Assembly: GCA_964023205.1 (NCBI GenBank)
Contig: OZ026835.1
Span: forward strand, 40,645,083-40,709,082
Origin: Lutraria lutraria
Taxonomy: Eukaryota; Mollusca; Bivalvia; Venerida; Mactridae
Length of the DNA: 64,000 bases
Direction of reading: 5' to 3'
This document shows, piece after piece, positions 35,477-46,999 of this stretch. Within the stretch, counting starts at the first letter, position 1. Every line of letters begins with the position of its first letter. Both the position numbers and the translations under genes were made by a program. The notes under the pieces are model-generated. The model made no database searches, was not told where the DNA came from, and was given only the letters and a program-made list of their open reading frames with translations.

Positions 35477-35638
35477 TACAGTTAAACCTCTCTAGAACAT
35501 CCCTCTCTTGAGCAACAACCTCTCTGCAACGTCAGCATGATTTTTTGATTAATGTAATCCCTCTAGAGCAACAACCTCTCAACAAGAACATAATTCTGCT
35601 ACTCCCAAATGGTGTTGCTTTTGAGAGGTTGTACTGTA
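35477..35638. mobile_element. 162-bp Tc1/mariner-type MITE, unexpanded
   Basis: TACAGTTAAACCTCTC at the left pairs with GAGAGGTTGTACTGTA at the right, bounded by TA on both sides, the usual target of Tc1/mariner elements. It contains two direct copies of 'gagcaacaacctct'; in the element at 28315 the sequence between them has been multiplied. Confidence 0.8.
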
Positions 35639-36359
35639 TTTGATATATGCAATGCTCCCGTCTGATCTGTTGTCAATAAGGGTTGGGCTGATTTTCATTG
35701 ATAACAATTTTTTGACATGCCCAATCTAAAAAAATTTTTTTTTGCTGGTCCATTTCTGACTGATTCTTTATTGCTTTCATTTATTTCAGAATATTTGATA
35801 TGTGCAAGGCTGCCATGCATCTGATCTGTTGTCAAAGCTTTGTAATGCCAGCACCTGCTATTTTAGATGTTTGTATATTCTGCATATCCCTCATACTTTG
35901 GTTTTAGTTTTCATTCTCGATGAATTGTTCTGATGTTAATTATTTTAAATGCATATTTGAATCTTGTAAACTGATTTTATCTGTTGTTCAATTTGGACAT
36001 AAAAGTCAGTATTTCTTGGCGCTAGTAATTCTTATTATTTATGAAGAATCTTTATTGTGAATATATGCAATTATGTTGGTTTCACTGTTCCAAATTTCAT
36101 AGACAACAGCTATGAGAGATCTATCTCACTTAGACCATAGCTATTTAATTGAATGTTTATAGAATAGACAATTATTGTGCATCCACAATGTCAATTCTGA
36201 TTAGAACATTATTTTTTGTTAATACTTGTCACAGTAATAATTGAAGTAATGCCTCATTCAGGATTGAAAACCAGTAAAATTGGCTGAGGCTGTCCTAAAG
36301 TACTGGCCCTTGAATCATCAAAAAATATTCAAAACTAGTCTTCTTGCCATTGAATCATA
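35639..36359. other. Intron sequence, nothing recognised
   Basis: Two related pieces of about 60 bases (catctgatctgttgtcaa type) occur at 35660-35690 and 35815-35840. Otherwise unique. Confidence 0.35.
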
Positions 36360-36855
36360 GGAAATTGATAAAAACTAACCTTGTCTAAGGTATTTTTTGA
36401 AAACAAGCCCTTGAAAAATAGGAAATTGATCATACTAGCCTTGACTATGGTATTCATAGAGTACTGGCCTTTAAATCATTTGAAATTGATCATACTAGCC
36501 TTGACTAGGGTATTCATAGAGTACTGGCCTTTGAATCATTTGAAATTGATCATATTAGCCTTGACTAGGGTATTCATAGAGTACTGGCCTTTGAATCATT
36601 TGAAATTGATCATATTAGCCTTGACTAGGGTATTCATAGAGTACTGGCCTTTGAATCATTTGAAATTGATCATACTAGCCTTGACTAGGGTATTCATAGA
36701 GTACTGGCCTTTGAATCATTTGAAATTGATCATATTAGACTTGACTAGGGTATTCATAGAGTACTGGCCTTTGAATCATTTGAAATTGATCATATTAGCC
36801 TTGACTATGGTATTCGTAGAGTACTGACCTTTGAATCATTTGAAATTGATCAATC
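36360..36855. repeat. 60-bp minisatellite, about eight copies
   Basis: The unit starts 'tttgaaattgatcatattag' and contains 'ccttgactagggtattcata' and 'gagtactggcctttgaatca'. Copies are 95% or more identical in the middle. With a unit of 20 codons, a frame at 36381-36827 stays open and would read as a 20-residue repeat; nothing else suggests it is translated. Confidence 0.9.
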
Positions 36856-38164
36856 TAGCAAGGCATTTGTCAAAGGCAGTTTTTATGCATCCTCTGAATT
36901 TTGTGGCTGTTTCTGTTCTCAATACTAGTACATTTTTATCCATTATGACAGGATATGACACCTGTTTACCTGCCATTAATTACCAAAAATCTTTTTTGTA
37001 AAATGTACCCTACATTTCTCTGGTTTTCAATTGGTTTATTTTCAAATTTTTTCATCGTTCTGTGAACTATATTTATGAAGAATTCAGTTTAAGGTGTTAT
37101 ATTATCCCAAGTGCTGGTAGTTACAATACTCGTTCCCACATAATGTACTTTAAAATAAAGTGTTATAAGTCTCTTGAGTACTATAAGAATGGGGTAAGAA
37201 CTTATGGGATATTTTTTTATGGTTATAAAATATTTCATTCATCTTTAATCGATATAGTATTGTATGTATTATGAATCTTAGTATTCGCATGTTTAAATTG
37301 TGATATTGAAAATTTTGTGGAAAGTTGTCTTGAAATAAGAAACCGCCAATTTTCTATTTAATTCGAAATAAATAGCAAACAGGCTGACTTTAGTTCAATA
37401 ACTTTATTTGTTCCAGAAAGGAGAAATAGTTCTTTCGGAATAAAATATGAATTAAAATTCTCAGTTTAACATTAAATTCTTTCTTCACATTTTCATGTTT
37501 ATTGCCCTCTTGATTGTTATAAAACTGGTTTTATTCTTAGAAATAGCATTTAATAACTTCAAAGTGTGTTTATAGCTGTAGCATAATGTATCTTAGTAGC
37601 ACATGGACACTTTGAAACACATTTTGAAGGGTAGATTTACATCACCGGGATATAATTAATGCTCATAAATCCGATCTATCAGCTGACATGTGTTTTGTAA
37701 GCAGATCTGGAGAGATCTAAATTAGTTGATGGATGATTGGACAATATTGAATCCTGGATTTCACGATAATTAAGATATTATTTTCGTAATGAAGCTGGCT
37801 ATAATTAAACTAACTGTAGTAAGATTAATATCATCGTACACATGTTATTGTTTGGAGCAGTTTTTTACGGACTGAAATAAGATAAGGAGTTTCAAGTTGA
37901 ATTTGTATTGTTTGAGATGGTGCAAATCTGTGCTAAAAGGATGCCTACATTGTTGGATTTAGTTTGAACTTTCGGTTTGACATGGTTTAAGTTGTCAGGG
38001 AGACATTCGTATTAAAACAAACTATCATGGTAATTTTTGGTATTGTTGTTGAAATACTGTATGTTCTGTTTTGTTTTGTTGTTGTCACCTTGTTTAAATG
38101 TTGTTCATCTATGTGGTTACGGTTAAGTTTCAGTAAATGACCACAATTATGTTGTTGTTTTGTT
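36856..38164. other. Intron sequence, nothing recognised
   Basis: AT-rich unique sequence. The frame at 37062-37274 lacks convincing splice sites. Confidence 0.4.
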
Positions 38165-38375
38165 GTGTTCAGCTGTCTTGTTGTTTTGAAAATTGTGTGT
38201 CTGTCTTGTTGTTTTGAAAATTGTGTGGTTGTGTGGCTGCCTTGTTGTTTTGAAAATTGTGTGGCTGTGTAGTTGTTTTGCTAATAATGTGTTTTGCTAT
38301 CTTGTTGTGTTACTGTCTTGTTGTTTTGTAGTGTCGCTGTCTTGGTGTATTGTTGACTATGTAGTGTTTAGTTAA
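38165..38375. repeat. Imperfect 28-bp repeat rich in TTG
   Basis: 'cttgttgttttgaaaattgt' plus 'gtggctgt' occurs about three times, then degenerates into 'cttgttgtgttactgt'-like pieces. Confidence 0.7.
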
Positions 38376-38989
38376 TTGTTTGGTGGTGTCATGCTTATAT
38401 GTTATTTGTCTAGTTGTAATGTGAGCATAGAAAAATTGAACTATGATTATGCGGTTCTGAAAGTTATGAATTTGATACATAAATCGAGGTTGGTAAATCT
38501 TCTTACAGACTTACATCAATATAGTTATCCTTAACATACAGTAAATTCTATGATAACTACACATTTATAGACCTATGTATGTGTTGGTTATATTATTGTG
38601 TTATCATAGTGTATTGTTGTTTGTTTACTCATTCACAGATACATACATTTTGTATGTATAAATATTGAATACATTCCTTTGTTTAATGCTCTTGTATATA
38701 CTCCAGAATTTATTGTATTCTAAATAACTAACAGAGAGGCAAACAGTAACTACTATCTAATATATCTTTAGAGTATGCTTGAATTATTCTATAAATCCAT
38801 TTAATTGCATTGTTACTAATAAACTATTCTTAGTTTATTATATGTGTGTGCGTTTGCTGTAATATTTTTTACAATTTAATATATGTAATGTCTGTTAATA
38901 ATGTCTCATTTTTCTTTGATTTTGCTATACAAATATGTTTAATGAATAATTCATCTGCATGTCTGTTGGTCAATTAATCAATAAATGAA
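38376..38989. other. Intron sequence, nothing recognised
   Basis: AT-rich unique sequence. Confidence 0.4.
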
Positions 38990-39735
38990 TAGATTAATTG
39001 ATAAATAAATAAATAAATAAATGAATGAATGAATGAATGAATGAATGAATGAATGAGTGAGTGAGTGAGTGAGTGAGTGAGTGAGTGAGTGAGTGAGTGA
39101 GTGAGTGAGTGAGTGAGTGAGTGAGTGAGTGAGTGAGTGAGTGAGTGAGTGAGTGAGTGAGTGAGTGAGTGAGTGAGTGAGTGAGTGAGTGAGTGAGTGA
39201 GTGAGTGAGTGAGTGAGTGAGTGAGTGAGTGAGTGAGTGAGTGAGTGAGTGAGTGAGTGAGTGAGTGAGTGAGTGAGTGAGTGAGTGAGTGAGTGAGTGA
39301 GTGAGTGAGTGAGTGAGTGAGTGAGTGAGTGAGTGAGTGAGTGAGTGAGTGAGTGAGTGAGTGAGTGAGTGAGTGAGTGAGTGAGTGAGTGAGTGAGTGA
39401 GTGAGTGAGTGAGTGAGTGAGTGAGTGAGTGAGTGAGTGAGTGAGTGAGTGAGTGAGTGAGTGAGTGAGTGAGTGAGTGAGTGAGTGAGTGAGTGAGTGA
39501 GTGAGTGAGTGAGTGAGTGAGTGAGTGAGTGAGTGAGTGAGTGAGTGAGTGAGTGAGTGAGTGAGTGAGTGAGTGAGTGAGTGAGTGAGTGAGTGAGTGA
39601 GTGAGTGAGTGAGTGAGTGAGTGAGTGAGTGAGTGAGTGAGTGACTGAGTGACTGACTGACTGACTGACTGACTGACTGACTGACTGACTGACTGACTGA
39701 ATGAATGAATGAATGAATGAATGAATGAATGAATC
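38990..39735. repeat. (TGAN)n microsatellite dominated by about 148 TGAG repeats
   Basis: In constant 4-bp phase the sequence passes from TAAA through TGAA (about 39020-39055), a nearly pure TGAG block of about 590 bp (39056-39643), TGAC (39644-39700) and back to TGAA (39700-39733). Long minus-strand frames of Thr-His-Ser-Leu repeats are artefacts. The exact copy number may be an assembly estimate. Confidence 0.95.
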
Positions 39736-39957
39736 AAACAATTAATCAGTCAAGGTGTCAATCTATAATTTATATGTCTATCAATTAATCTATAATCAGT
39801 CAGTTAGTAAGACAGTAAATCCATCTATCAAAATTCCAACTGGTCAATATAGGCAGTGTAATATTTGATCTCTAAATACATGTATATGTGGTATAATGAT
39901 TTATCTTTAACTTTACTTCAATGATAATTCTTCACAAAATCCATTTTAGACATCACA
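39736..39957. other. Short spacer
   Basis: Contains residual 'aatcagtca' and 'tctatc' pieces next to the microsatellite; nothing else. Confidence 0.4.
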
Positions 39958-41462
39958 TGAAGGTGCAGGGTGCGTGTGACTGTACATTATGGTTTGCATA
40001 TGACCAGTCAACCAAAACAATGTGCTCATTAAAATTAGTTAAAAAGTTCCAACATATATCTACACTGTACACAGCTGTCTTCATGTCTACATCCTTACTA
40101 TTGACTGGACCACTGCCTTGAAGCCATCAAGGTTGTCTTGTCGCAGGGTTGTCTCTGGGAGTTTATTTCAAGGAATGACGACACAGGGAAAAGGGAATGT
40201 TGGTAGAAGTTGATTTTGCAGTGATAGGTCAGAAATTTCATGTTGTTTCAAGTAGAGGAGTTTGTTGAACATCTGTAGACTGCATCGTCCATCTGGTGTC
40301 TGATTGAGGGCGTTGGTAGGTAACTGGCTAGAACTGCTACTAGTTGATAGACTATCTTTTACGTGAAGATGAAAGGATGATCTTCTTTGCTCAAGAGTTG
40401 GCCAATTTAGTTGTAACATTGTAGTGACGCTAGTTGGATTTTGATGATCAAAAGGCTTTCTAAGGACGAATCTGGCAGCGTTTCTTTGGACTTGCTCTAT
40501 CTGTTTGGTTTGAGTCTTGTATTGGGGATTCCAGATGGTTGAACTGCATTCTAGTTTAGGTCTTACTAGTGATTGGAAGGCTCATTCCTTGACAATTTGC
40601 GGGCAAATTCTTAGATTTCTTTTCTGGAACCCCAAAACTTTTGCAGCCTTTGATGTCATGTTGTCTGTATGGGTCTTCAGAGAGATTGACGCCAAGATAG
40701 GGGTGGTGTTTAACTGTTTCTAGAGTCTGTCCTTTCATTGTGTAGATGAATTGTGATTTTTTATGCTTTGTTGTAATATTCATGATGGCACACTTGTCAA
40801 CATTAAATTCCATCTGTCATGTTCTGCTCCATTCAACCAATTTGTTAAGGTCCTCTTGTAATAAAGGTGATCTTCAGGTTTTTTAATAGCCCTGTAGATG
40901 ATGCAGTCATCAGCGAATAATCATATAGTAGAGGTGAAGTTTGAGGCAATGTCATTGATAAAGACAAGAAAGAGTGTCGGCCCAAGCACCGTGCCCTGGG
41001 GCACTCCGGATGTAACATCGGAGAGGCAGGATGATTCTCCATCAATCACCACCTGTTGTTGGCGTTGTTGCGGGAAGGCTTTCACCCAAGACAAAGTGTC
41101 GTCTCGAATGCCATAGAAGGATAGCTTCTCTGCCAGCCTTTGGTACATACCTTGTCGAAGGCTTTAGCAGAGTCCAATATCGCCATATCAACTTGTAGGC
41201 CCTGGTTCATTTGTCTTGCAATGTCATCTGTGGATAGGAGTAACTGAGTCTTGCAAGATCTTCCGGCTCTGAAACCATGTTGATTTTCATGTAAAATATG
41301 GTTTTTATCTAGATGATCCATAATTTGTGAGACAACTATGTGTTCTAACATCTTAGAGACAACAGCTGTGAGGCTAACTGGTCTATAATTTGAGGGTTTG
41401 ATTCTGTCCCCCTTCTTAAAGATTGGTATGATGTTGGCACACTTCCAGTCTGGTGACGTAAT
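39958..41462 (-). pseudogene. 5'-truncated CR1/L2-like non-LTR retrotransposon, reverse transcriptase relic
   Basis: Read on the minus strand from 41462, several frames carry RT landmarks in order: IIPIFKKGDR and NYRPVSLT (start of the RT domain), [24 protein letters not shown] (motif A), [14 protein letters not shown] (motif B), LFADDCIIYRAI (motif C, 'FADD'), then MEFNVDKCAIMNI and HHPYLGV, and a C-terminal PRK-type tail (WNPQYKTQT, QRNAARFV). Frameshifts and stops separate the pieces, so it is dead. No endonuclease precedes it, so it is 5' truncated, as LINE copies usually are. Its 5' edge abuts the 26-bp minisatellite. CR1/L2 rather than RTE is judged from motif style and is not certain. 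Confidence 0.85.
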
Positions 41463-41465
41463 GAT

Positions 41466-41575
41466 TGATCTCTGATTCTAGGAGGTGAAATGATTTATCT
41501 CTTACTATTGGTGTAAAGATTTATTTCTTGCTGGTGGTGTAATGATTTATTTATTACTGTTGGTGTAATGATTTT
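41466..41575. repeat. 26-bp minisatellite, left part
   Basis: About four copies of 'ggtgtaatgatttatctctt' plus 'actgtt', the same unit as the array from 42772, separated from it by the inserted element at 41576-42753. Confidence 0.85.
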
Positions 41576-42753
41576 TTGGACTTGATTTTTATCAAAATCA
41601 AGTCCTTTGTAATCGTAGACTTATATTGGTCGCTGGACTCCATAACAGCTTGGTTAAAAGAATGCAACATAAAGGAAATAGTACGCAACTAAATGGTATG
41701 TTTATATAGAAGTATCTGGAATCTTTCCCCAATTAAGTGTGTCAGATCTAAATATATTTCAAATCATTCTATTGTAACTACATGGAAAGAGTCATGTATC
41801 TAAATAAGTGCTTGTCGGTAGATACATGAGATATTCAAATGCGTAGAATTAAAACCGCGTATTCACTGTCCAATAAAATATCTTGCCGTAAAAGTAGTTC
41901 TACTTTCGGTTTTCGTTCGATAGAACTTTCAGAAAAATCTCCACGGACGTATTCATGCATTTGCAACAATCTACCATCGATGTGTGTGTTTTGTGCCTTT
42001 CTAACATTTCTTAATATTACAAAGCGAATTCTCATTTAATCGTATTCCGGGATATTCACACCAACTTGTGTTATTTTGATGACGGAATCGCTATTTATAG
42101 ACTCACTCCCCGCAGTGCCTAGTAGCAAAGCGTAACCGATGTGGGGAGTTTCATTTATCGAAGGCTAAATGTTAAAACTGCGGCTTAAGAATAATAATTC
42201 GAGTCGCTAAATACGAACGTAAATTACTGGATACGTGCTTTTAAAATTTACTGTTTAAGAGTTCCTTTTACGCCAGATTATTTAGAATTACATAATCACG
42301 TCTGAATTTCATGCAACATCGGGTTAACTATAGGACATATAGGTCTTACTCTACTGTGTCAGGACCTTTTTGATTTGAGTGACCCTGAATGTGTTCAATG
42401 CGACGATGTTCTGTTGTGTTAAAACCAGAAGAATCAATGTTTGTATTTACTGTTACTGAAGTGTTGTTTACTAGTTTTGTACAATAAAGAGTTTTTAATG
42501 CAATTAAATTGTCCTCAATTAATGTGCTAATCATTAAACTTTCCAATATCAGGCTTTTTTTCATTTTAAAATTTTAGCTAAGGGACTATAGTAAAGCCCT
42601 AGCTTATGTCATTTACCTATATGCATATGACCTGCATTACAATATGAATGAAAACTCGGTCCGTAATTTTAAATGTTAAAATATTTGTATGGGCTCGAAC
42701 GATGTGGGTACACATTTCTCTCTTTTGTCTCGTATGGTAAAAATCAAGTCCAA
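41576..42753. mobile_element. 1.18-kb TIR element inserted in the minisatellite
   Basis: TTGGACTTGATTTTTA (41576-41591) is the exact reverse complement of 42738-42753. Next to the left end the sequence folds again: GGACTTGATTTT, a 4-base loop, AAAATCAAGTCC. The minisatellite unit is interrupted on both sides. Inside, on the minus strand, is TATAAATAG (42091-42099 region) and a short open frame starting MRIRFVILRNVRKAQN. No transposase is recognised, so it is probably non-autonomous. A target duplication is not clear; the right edge may include a doubled 'cagtacttt'. A truncated copy lies at 54510-55200. Confidence 0.75.
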
Positions 42754-42771
42754 CAGTACTTTCAGTACTTT

Positions 42772-44145
42772 GATTATCTCTTAGTGTTGGTGTAATGATT
42801 TATCTCTTACTGTTGGTGTAATGCTTTATCTCATACTGGTGGTGTAATGATTTATTTATTACTGTTGGTGTAATGATTTATCTCTTGCTGGTGGTGTAAT
42901 GATTTATCTCTTACTGTTGAGTGTAATGATTTATCTCTTAGTGTTGGTGTAATGATTTATCTCTTACTGTTGGTGTAATGAGTTATCTCTTACTGGTGGT
43001 GTAATGATTTATCTCTTACTGGTGGTGTAATGATTTATCTCTTACTGGTGGTGTAATGATTTATCTCTTACTGTTGGTGTAATGATTTATCTCTTACTGT
43101 TGGGTGTAATGATTTATCTTTTACTGGTGGTGTAATGATTTATCTCTTGCTGTTGGGTGTATTGATTTATCTCTTACTGTTGGTGTAATGATTTATCTCT
43201 TACTGTTGGGTGTAATGATTTATCTCTTACTGTTGGTGTAATGATTTATCTATTGCTGGTGGTGTAGTGATTTACCTCTTGCTGGTGGTGTAATGATTTA
43301 TCTCTTACTGGTGGTGTAATGATTTATCTCTTAATGTTGGTGTAATTATTTATCTTTTACTGGTGATGTAATGATTTATCTCTTACTGTTGGGTGTAATG
43401 ATTTATCTCTTACTGTTGGTGTAATGATTTATCTCTTACTGTTTGGTGTAATGATTTATCTCTTGCTGGTGGTGTAATGATTTATCTCTTACTGTTTGGT
43501 GTAATGATTTATCTCTTACTGGTGGTGTAATGATTTATCTCTTACTGTTGGTGTAATGATTTATCTTTTACTGGTGATGTAATGATTTATCTCTTGCTGG
43601 TGGTGTAATAATTTACCTCTTGCTGGTGGTGTAATGATTTACCTCTTACTGGTGGTGTAATGATTTATCTCTTACTGGTGGTGTAATGATTTATCTCTTG
43701 CTGGTGGTGAAATTATTTATCTTTTACTGATGGTGTAATGATTTATCTTTTACTGGTGATGTAATGATTTATCTCTTACTGTTGGTGTAATGATTTATCT
43801 CTTACTGGTGGTGTAATGATTTATCTCTTACTGGTGGTGTAATGATTTATCTTTTACTGGTGATGTAATGATTTATCTCTTGCTGGTGGTGTAATGATTT
43901 ATCTTTTACTGATGGTGTAATGATTTATCTTTTACTGGTGGTGTAATGATTTATCTCTTACTGTTGGGTGTAATGATTTATCTCTTACTGATGGTGTAAT
44001 GATTTATCTATTACTGTTGATGTAATGATTATTCTCTTGCTGGTGGTGTAATGATTTATCTCTTGCTGGTGGTGTAATGATTTATCTCATACTGGTGGTG
44101 TAATGATTTATCTCATACTGGTGGTGTAATGATTTATCACTAAAT
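42772..44145. repeat. 26-bp minisatellite, right part, about 52 copies
   Basis: Unit 'ggtgtaatgatttatctctt' with ACTGTT, ACTGGT or GCTGGT, and 27-bp versions with an extra G (gggtgt). Variant order is mixed rather than regular. Confidence 0.9.
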
Positions 44146-44490
44146 ATTGGACAAAATAATTGCACCATAATTATTTGTTCAAACATCATAATATATAATG
44201 CATTCCTGCACATTTAAACAATCGATAATTATTACTTCGGTATGACATAAAAGTTGATAATTTTCGAAATTAACTGAAGTTTGTCACACCACCAATCACA
44301 TCTTTTTTGTATAAATTCAAAACGAATAGCAATGTTAAATTGTTTGTACCGAACGGCTAGTAACCATTAATTTGGATAAGTGTAAAAAAATATTTTCAAT
44401 TATAATACAATATACAATACAATATCCTTTAAGACCGTATCTTTTATAAAAGTGCTCGCAGAACGGGTGTACTGGCTTTTACACTTTGTG
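44146..44490. other. Spacer, nothing recognised
   Basis: AT-rich sequence leading into a promoter-like block. Confidence 0.4.
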
Positions 44491-44540
44491 AAATATGACG
44501 TCACGACATGTGACTATTCTTTCAAAATGGCGGCGCCCTA
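44491..44540 (+). promoter_or_regulatory. CRE plus YY1-like start-site motif
   Basis: A perfect palindromic CRE (TGACGTCA, 44496-44503) is followed 20 bases later by TCAAAATGGCGGCGCC, which fits the YY1 motif (AANATGGCGGC) often found at transcription start sites. The ATG in the YY1 motif reads only four codons before TAG, so no protein start is implied. It may be a start site of an unseen transcript or a relic. Confidence 0.35.
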
Positions 44541-44919
44541 GGAGATTCGCTCAATCACTAAATGACAATATTAAATCACCAATATTTGTGTTAAATGGTG
44601 GATTTTTTAAAAAAAAATGCAGGAATCATCATAACTTTAATAGTTCTACACAACTAAATGCTTCAAAAGTCAACATTGCGTTGCCCTTTAATGTTTGACT
44701 GATTTATCATTTGATTGATTTCAGTGCCTGGTAACATACACCTAACTACCATAGCAACTATCAAATGAAAGCTCTTTTATTTCACTGTTTGTAATGAAGA
44801 TATATCAGAATAACAAATCTTGTTGGTAATACATTATACTGATTTATCTCACAGAAAGTCTACCTAATTGTGCACAGTACCATCATAACTATAAATTATA
44901 GTATACAAGATAAAAGTGC
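44541..44919. other. Spacer, nothing recognised
   Basis: No gene or repeat seen. Confidence 0.4.
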
Positions 44920-44927
44920 ATCAGAAT

Positions 44928-45322
44928 TAGAGCTGGGAGGTTTTATCGGTTTATCGGTATATCGCGATATCAGCTAGACAATATAAATATCACAATATTT
45001 TTTCAGCATACCGATATATCGAGTTAAGCTTAAATAACTGAACTTTATGTTTATTATTGTAAAATAAGTTCATACATTGTGGTTAAGTGTTATTTATGTC
45101 TAAATGCTGGTCAATCTTGTAATATTATTAACTGTGAACACATACATATTTATATTTATACATGCATTAATAGTTTCAACACTGCTAAAACAGAACAAGT
45201 TATTTGAAATGTTAAAATACACTGTGATCTATTGTCTGTATTATTACCTATACGTATTGCGATACAGCATGAAATATTGTGATATATCGTGATATGCTTT
45301 TAAGGACCGATACCCAGCTGTA
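44928..45322. mobile_element. 395-bp hAT-type MITE with an 8-bp target duplication
   Basis: Ends TAGAGCTGGG and CCCAGCTGTA form a 10-bp TIR with one mismatch, flanked by identical ATCAGAAT at 44920-44927 and 45323-45330. An 8-bp duplication and a TAGAGCTGGG-type end are typical of hAT elements. Inner subterminal blocks (tatcggtatatcgcgatatc; gatatatcgtgatatg) are palindromic. No transposase. Confidence 0.85.
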
Positions 45323-45330
45323 ATCAGAAT

Positions 45331-45697
45331 GGTGCATTTACACACTGATCTTCATATACTGTACTTGAACCAATTAGTGCACCTCCTGTTACCATAGTTT
45401 TCATATTAAAGCTTTCATATCTTGTCATATTGTTTTATTTATCAGTTATATAATGGCTTTGGTCATATCAGAACAGCCCAAGGGAGAGAGGGGAGAAAAC
45501 ATAAAAGAGACCTGGGCATTTATATCCCTACTTTTATTTCAAATAGTTTTCCTGCTTCTTTATCATGACCTTTGTAAATCTAGCACTGATACACGCCTCA
45601 AATATTTCCTGTGTTTTCTTCACATTACTTGGCTTGGTCTTCGTGATGAAGACACTGAGAAAACAGACCAAATATTAAATGATGACGCCAAGATTTG
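45331..45697. other. Spacer with an unsupported open frame
   Basis: An 81-codon + frame at 45453-45698 has a hydrophobic run but no splice sites or recognisable motif; I do not call it a gene. Confidence 0.3.
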
Positions 45698-45745
45698 ACT
45701 AGCGCCTGACTAGTGACTAGCGCCTGACCACTAGACCACCGATCA
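45698..45745 (-). repeat. tRNA A-box piece of a SINE, with an internal duplication
   Basis: On the minus strand 'ggtggtctagtggtcaggcg' is an A box region like that of tRNA-Asp/Glu. 'gactagcgcctgac' is duplicated and no B box follows, so only a fragment remains. Confidence 0.5.
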
Positions 45746-45814
45746 CTTTTTCTCTTTTCCTAACACCTACTGTTGATGCTATTCCCCCGTTTGAAAGGAA
45801 TTAATGAAATAATC

Positions 45815-45865
45815 AATTTTTCTTGAACCATTCTTCCATATTTCATGCATGGTTCATGAAGATGA
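45815..45865 (+). repeat. Solo copy of the TTCATGAA-type dispersed element
   Basis: 'ttcttgaaccattcttccat' then 'atttcatgcatggttcatga', matching the 23448 copy with about 80% identity by eye. Confidence 0.55.
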
Positions 45866-46999
45866 ATAAGTGTTTGACACAGGAAATTATACTGTACTGT
45901 AGAAATGAATCAAATTGGACAAATTTTATCCAGGACTTTGAGTTAATGTGCTTTTTGGTTGTTACATATTTAACTTGGTAAGGAATTGACTTAGAACAAA
46001 TTCCTGTAAAGACTGCTTGGTCCTGGATTAAATAATTTTAGTTTCATAACTTACTGTGATAATTAAATAAAAAGATTGTGAATGCTAATCATTTATTTAT
46101 TTTTCTTTCTTTCTTTCTAAAATTAACCCCTCCCAATCTGAAATTTCTTCCAACTGGTCTGAGTTTGTTAGCAATCTTTTTTAGTGATGTACCGGTACCA
46201 GTATTAATTATCACTCTAGTTTGGAAATATTTTGTAGACATTGATGTTTAATTAACTGATTCGATTACTCAGATTTGTTAATTCTAAGCTCTTGTCATTA
46301 AATTTGTACATCTATCAGATGTTTAACTTAAATGCTCACTGGTAATTAAACGATAATTACTGGTAATTAAAAAGTGTGAATGAAAATGTTTCATCTCTGA
46401 GATCGATCTTAATTGACTTCCAACATTTTAATTGAAATAAGTAAAGTTATTACTTTATTTGTTTAACATCTGATCTGTGAAGAGAGCAAGTCTTATGAGT
46501 ACAGTTGTGATTTGCATTTGGCACAACATCAGTAATTAATACATGTGTGTTAATTTATTGGTGAACAGTCTGTCTATATGGGCTTTTATTACCACTGTGC
46601 ATAATGAATCAATAATCATTTTTATTGACTTTTTATTTATATGGTGTATTTATGATCTGTTATCAAATGGTAGCTGACGTTTGTATGTAAGCCAAATTTT
46701 TATGGACAGCTGATTAGTTTGTTTCATGTGTGTTTAGATTTGCTGGTTGTTGCTTGTTTGGAATGCATCATGTTTTGATTTTCAACTCAGAAGTAATTTC
46801 ATCTGATGGAATGTAATTGTTGTTATGAGAATCCAGTTTTTATAATAACCCTCTGATATAAATTGATTCCTTTAATTTTGGTAAACGATAATTTGCAATA
46901 AAAGAACACAAACTATTAAACAAATTGTTTTCAACGGAATGCATTGCCTTCAGAACTCATTGTAGCAGACAAAACACATTCATGTCAGTAGAACATTGT
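45866..46999. other. Intron sequence, nothing recognised
   Basis: AT-rich sequence with a short (TTTC)n run near 46103. Confidence 0.4.

Noticed and set aside
38974..39741. Open frames of about 250 codons reading Thr-His-Ser-Leu repeats
   Set aside because: They exist only because the TGAG microsatellite has no stops in two frames; there is no start context, splice site or non-repeat sequence.
41835..42039. A transposase or accessory protein starting MRIRFVIL in the 1.2-kb TIR element
   Set aside because: Only 66 codons, no known motif, and the frame is broken in the second copy at 54510.
45453..45698. A small membrane protein starting MALVISEQ
   Set aside because: The hydrophobic run is short, there is no donor or acceptor, and a SINE fragment overlaps its end.
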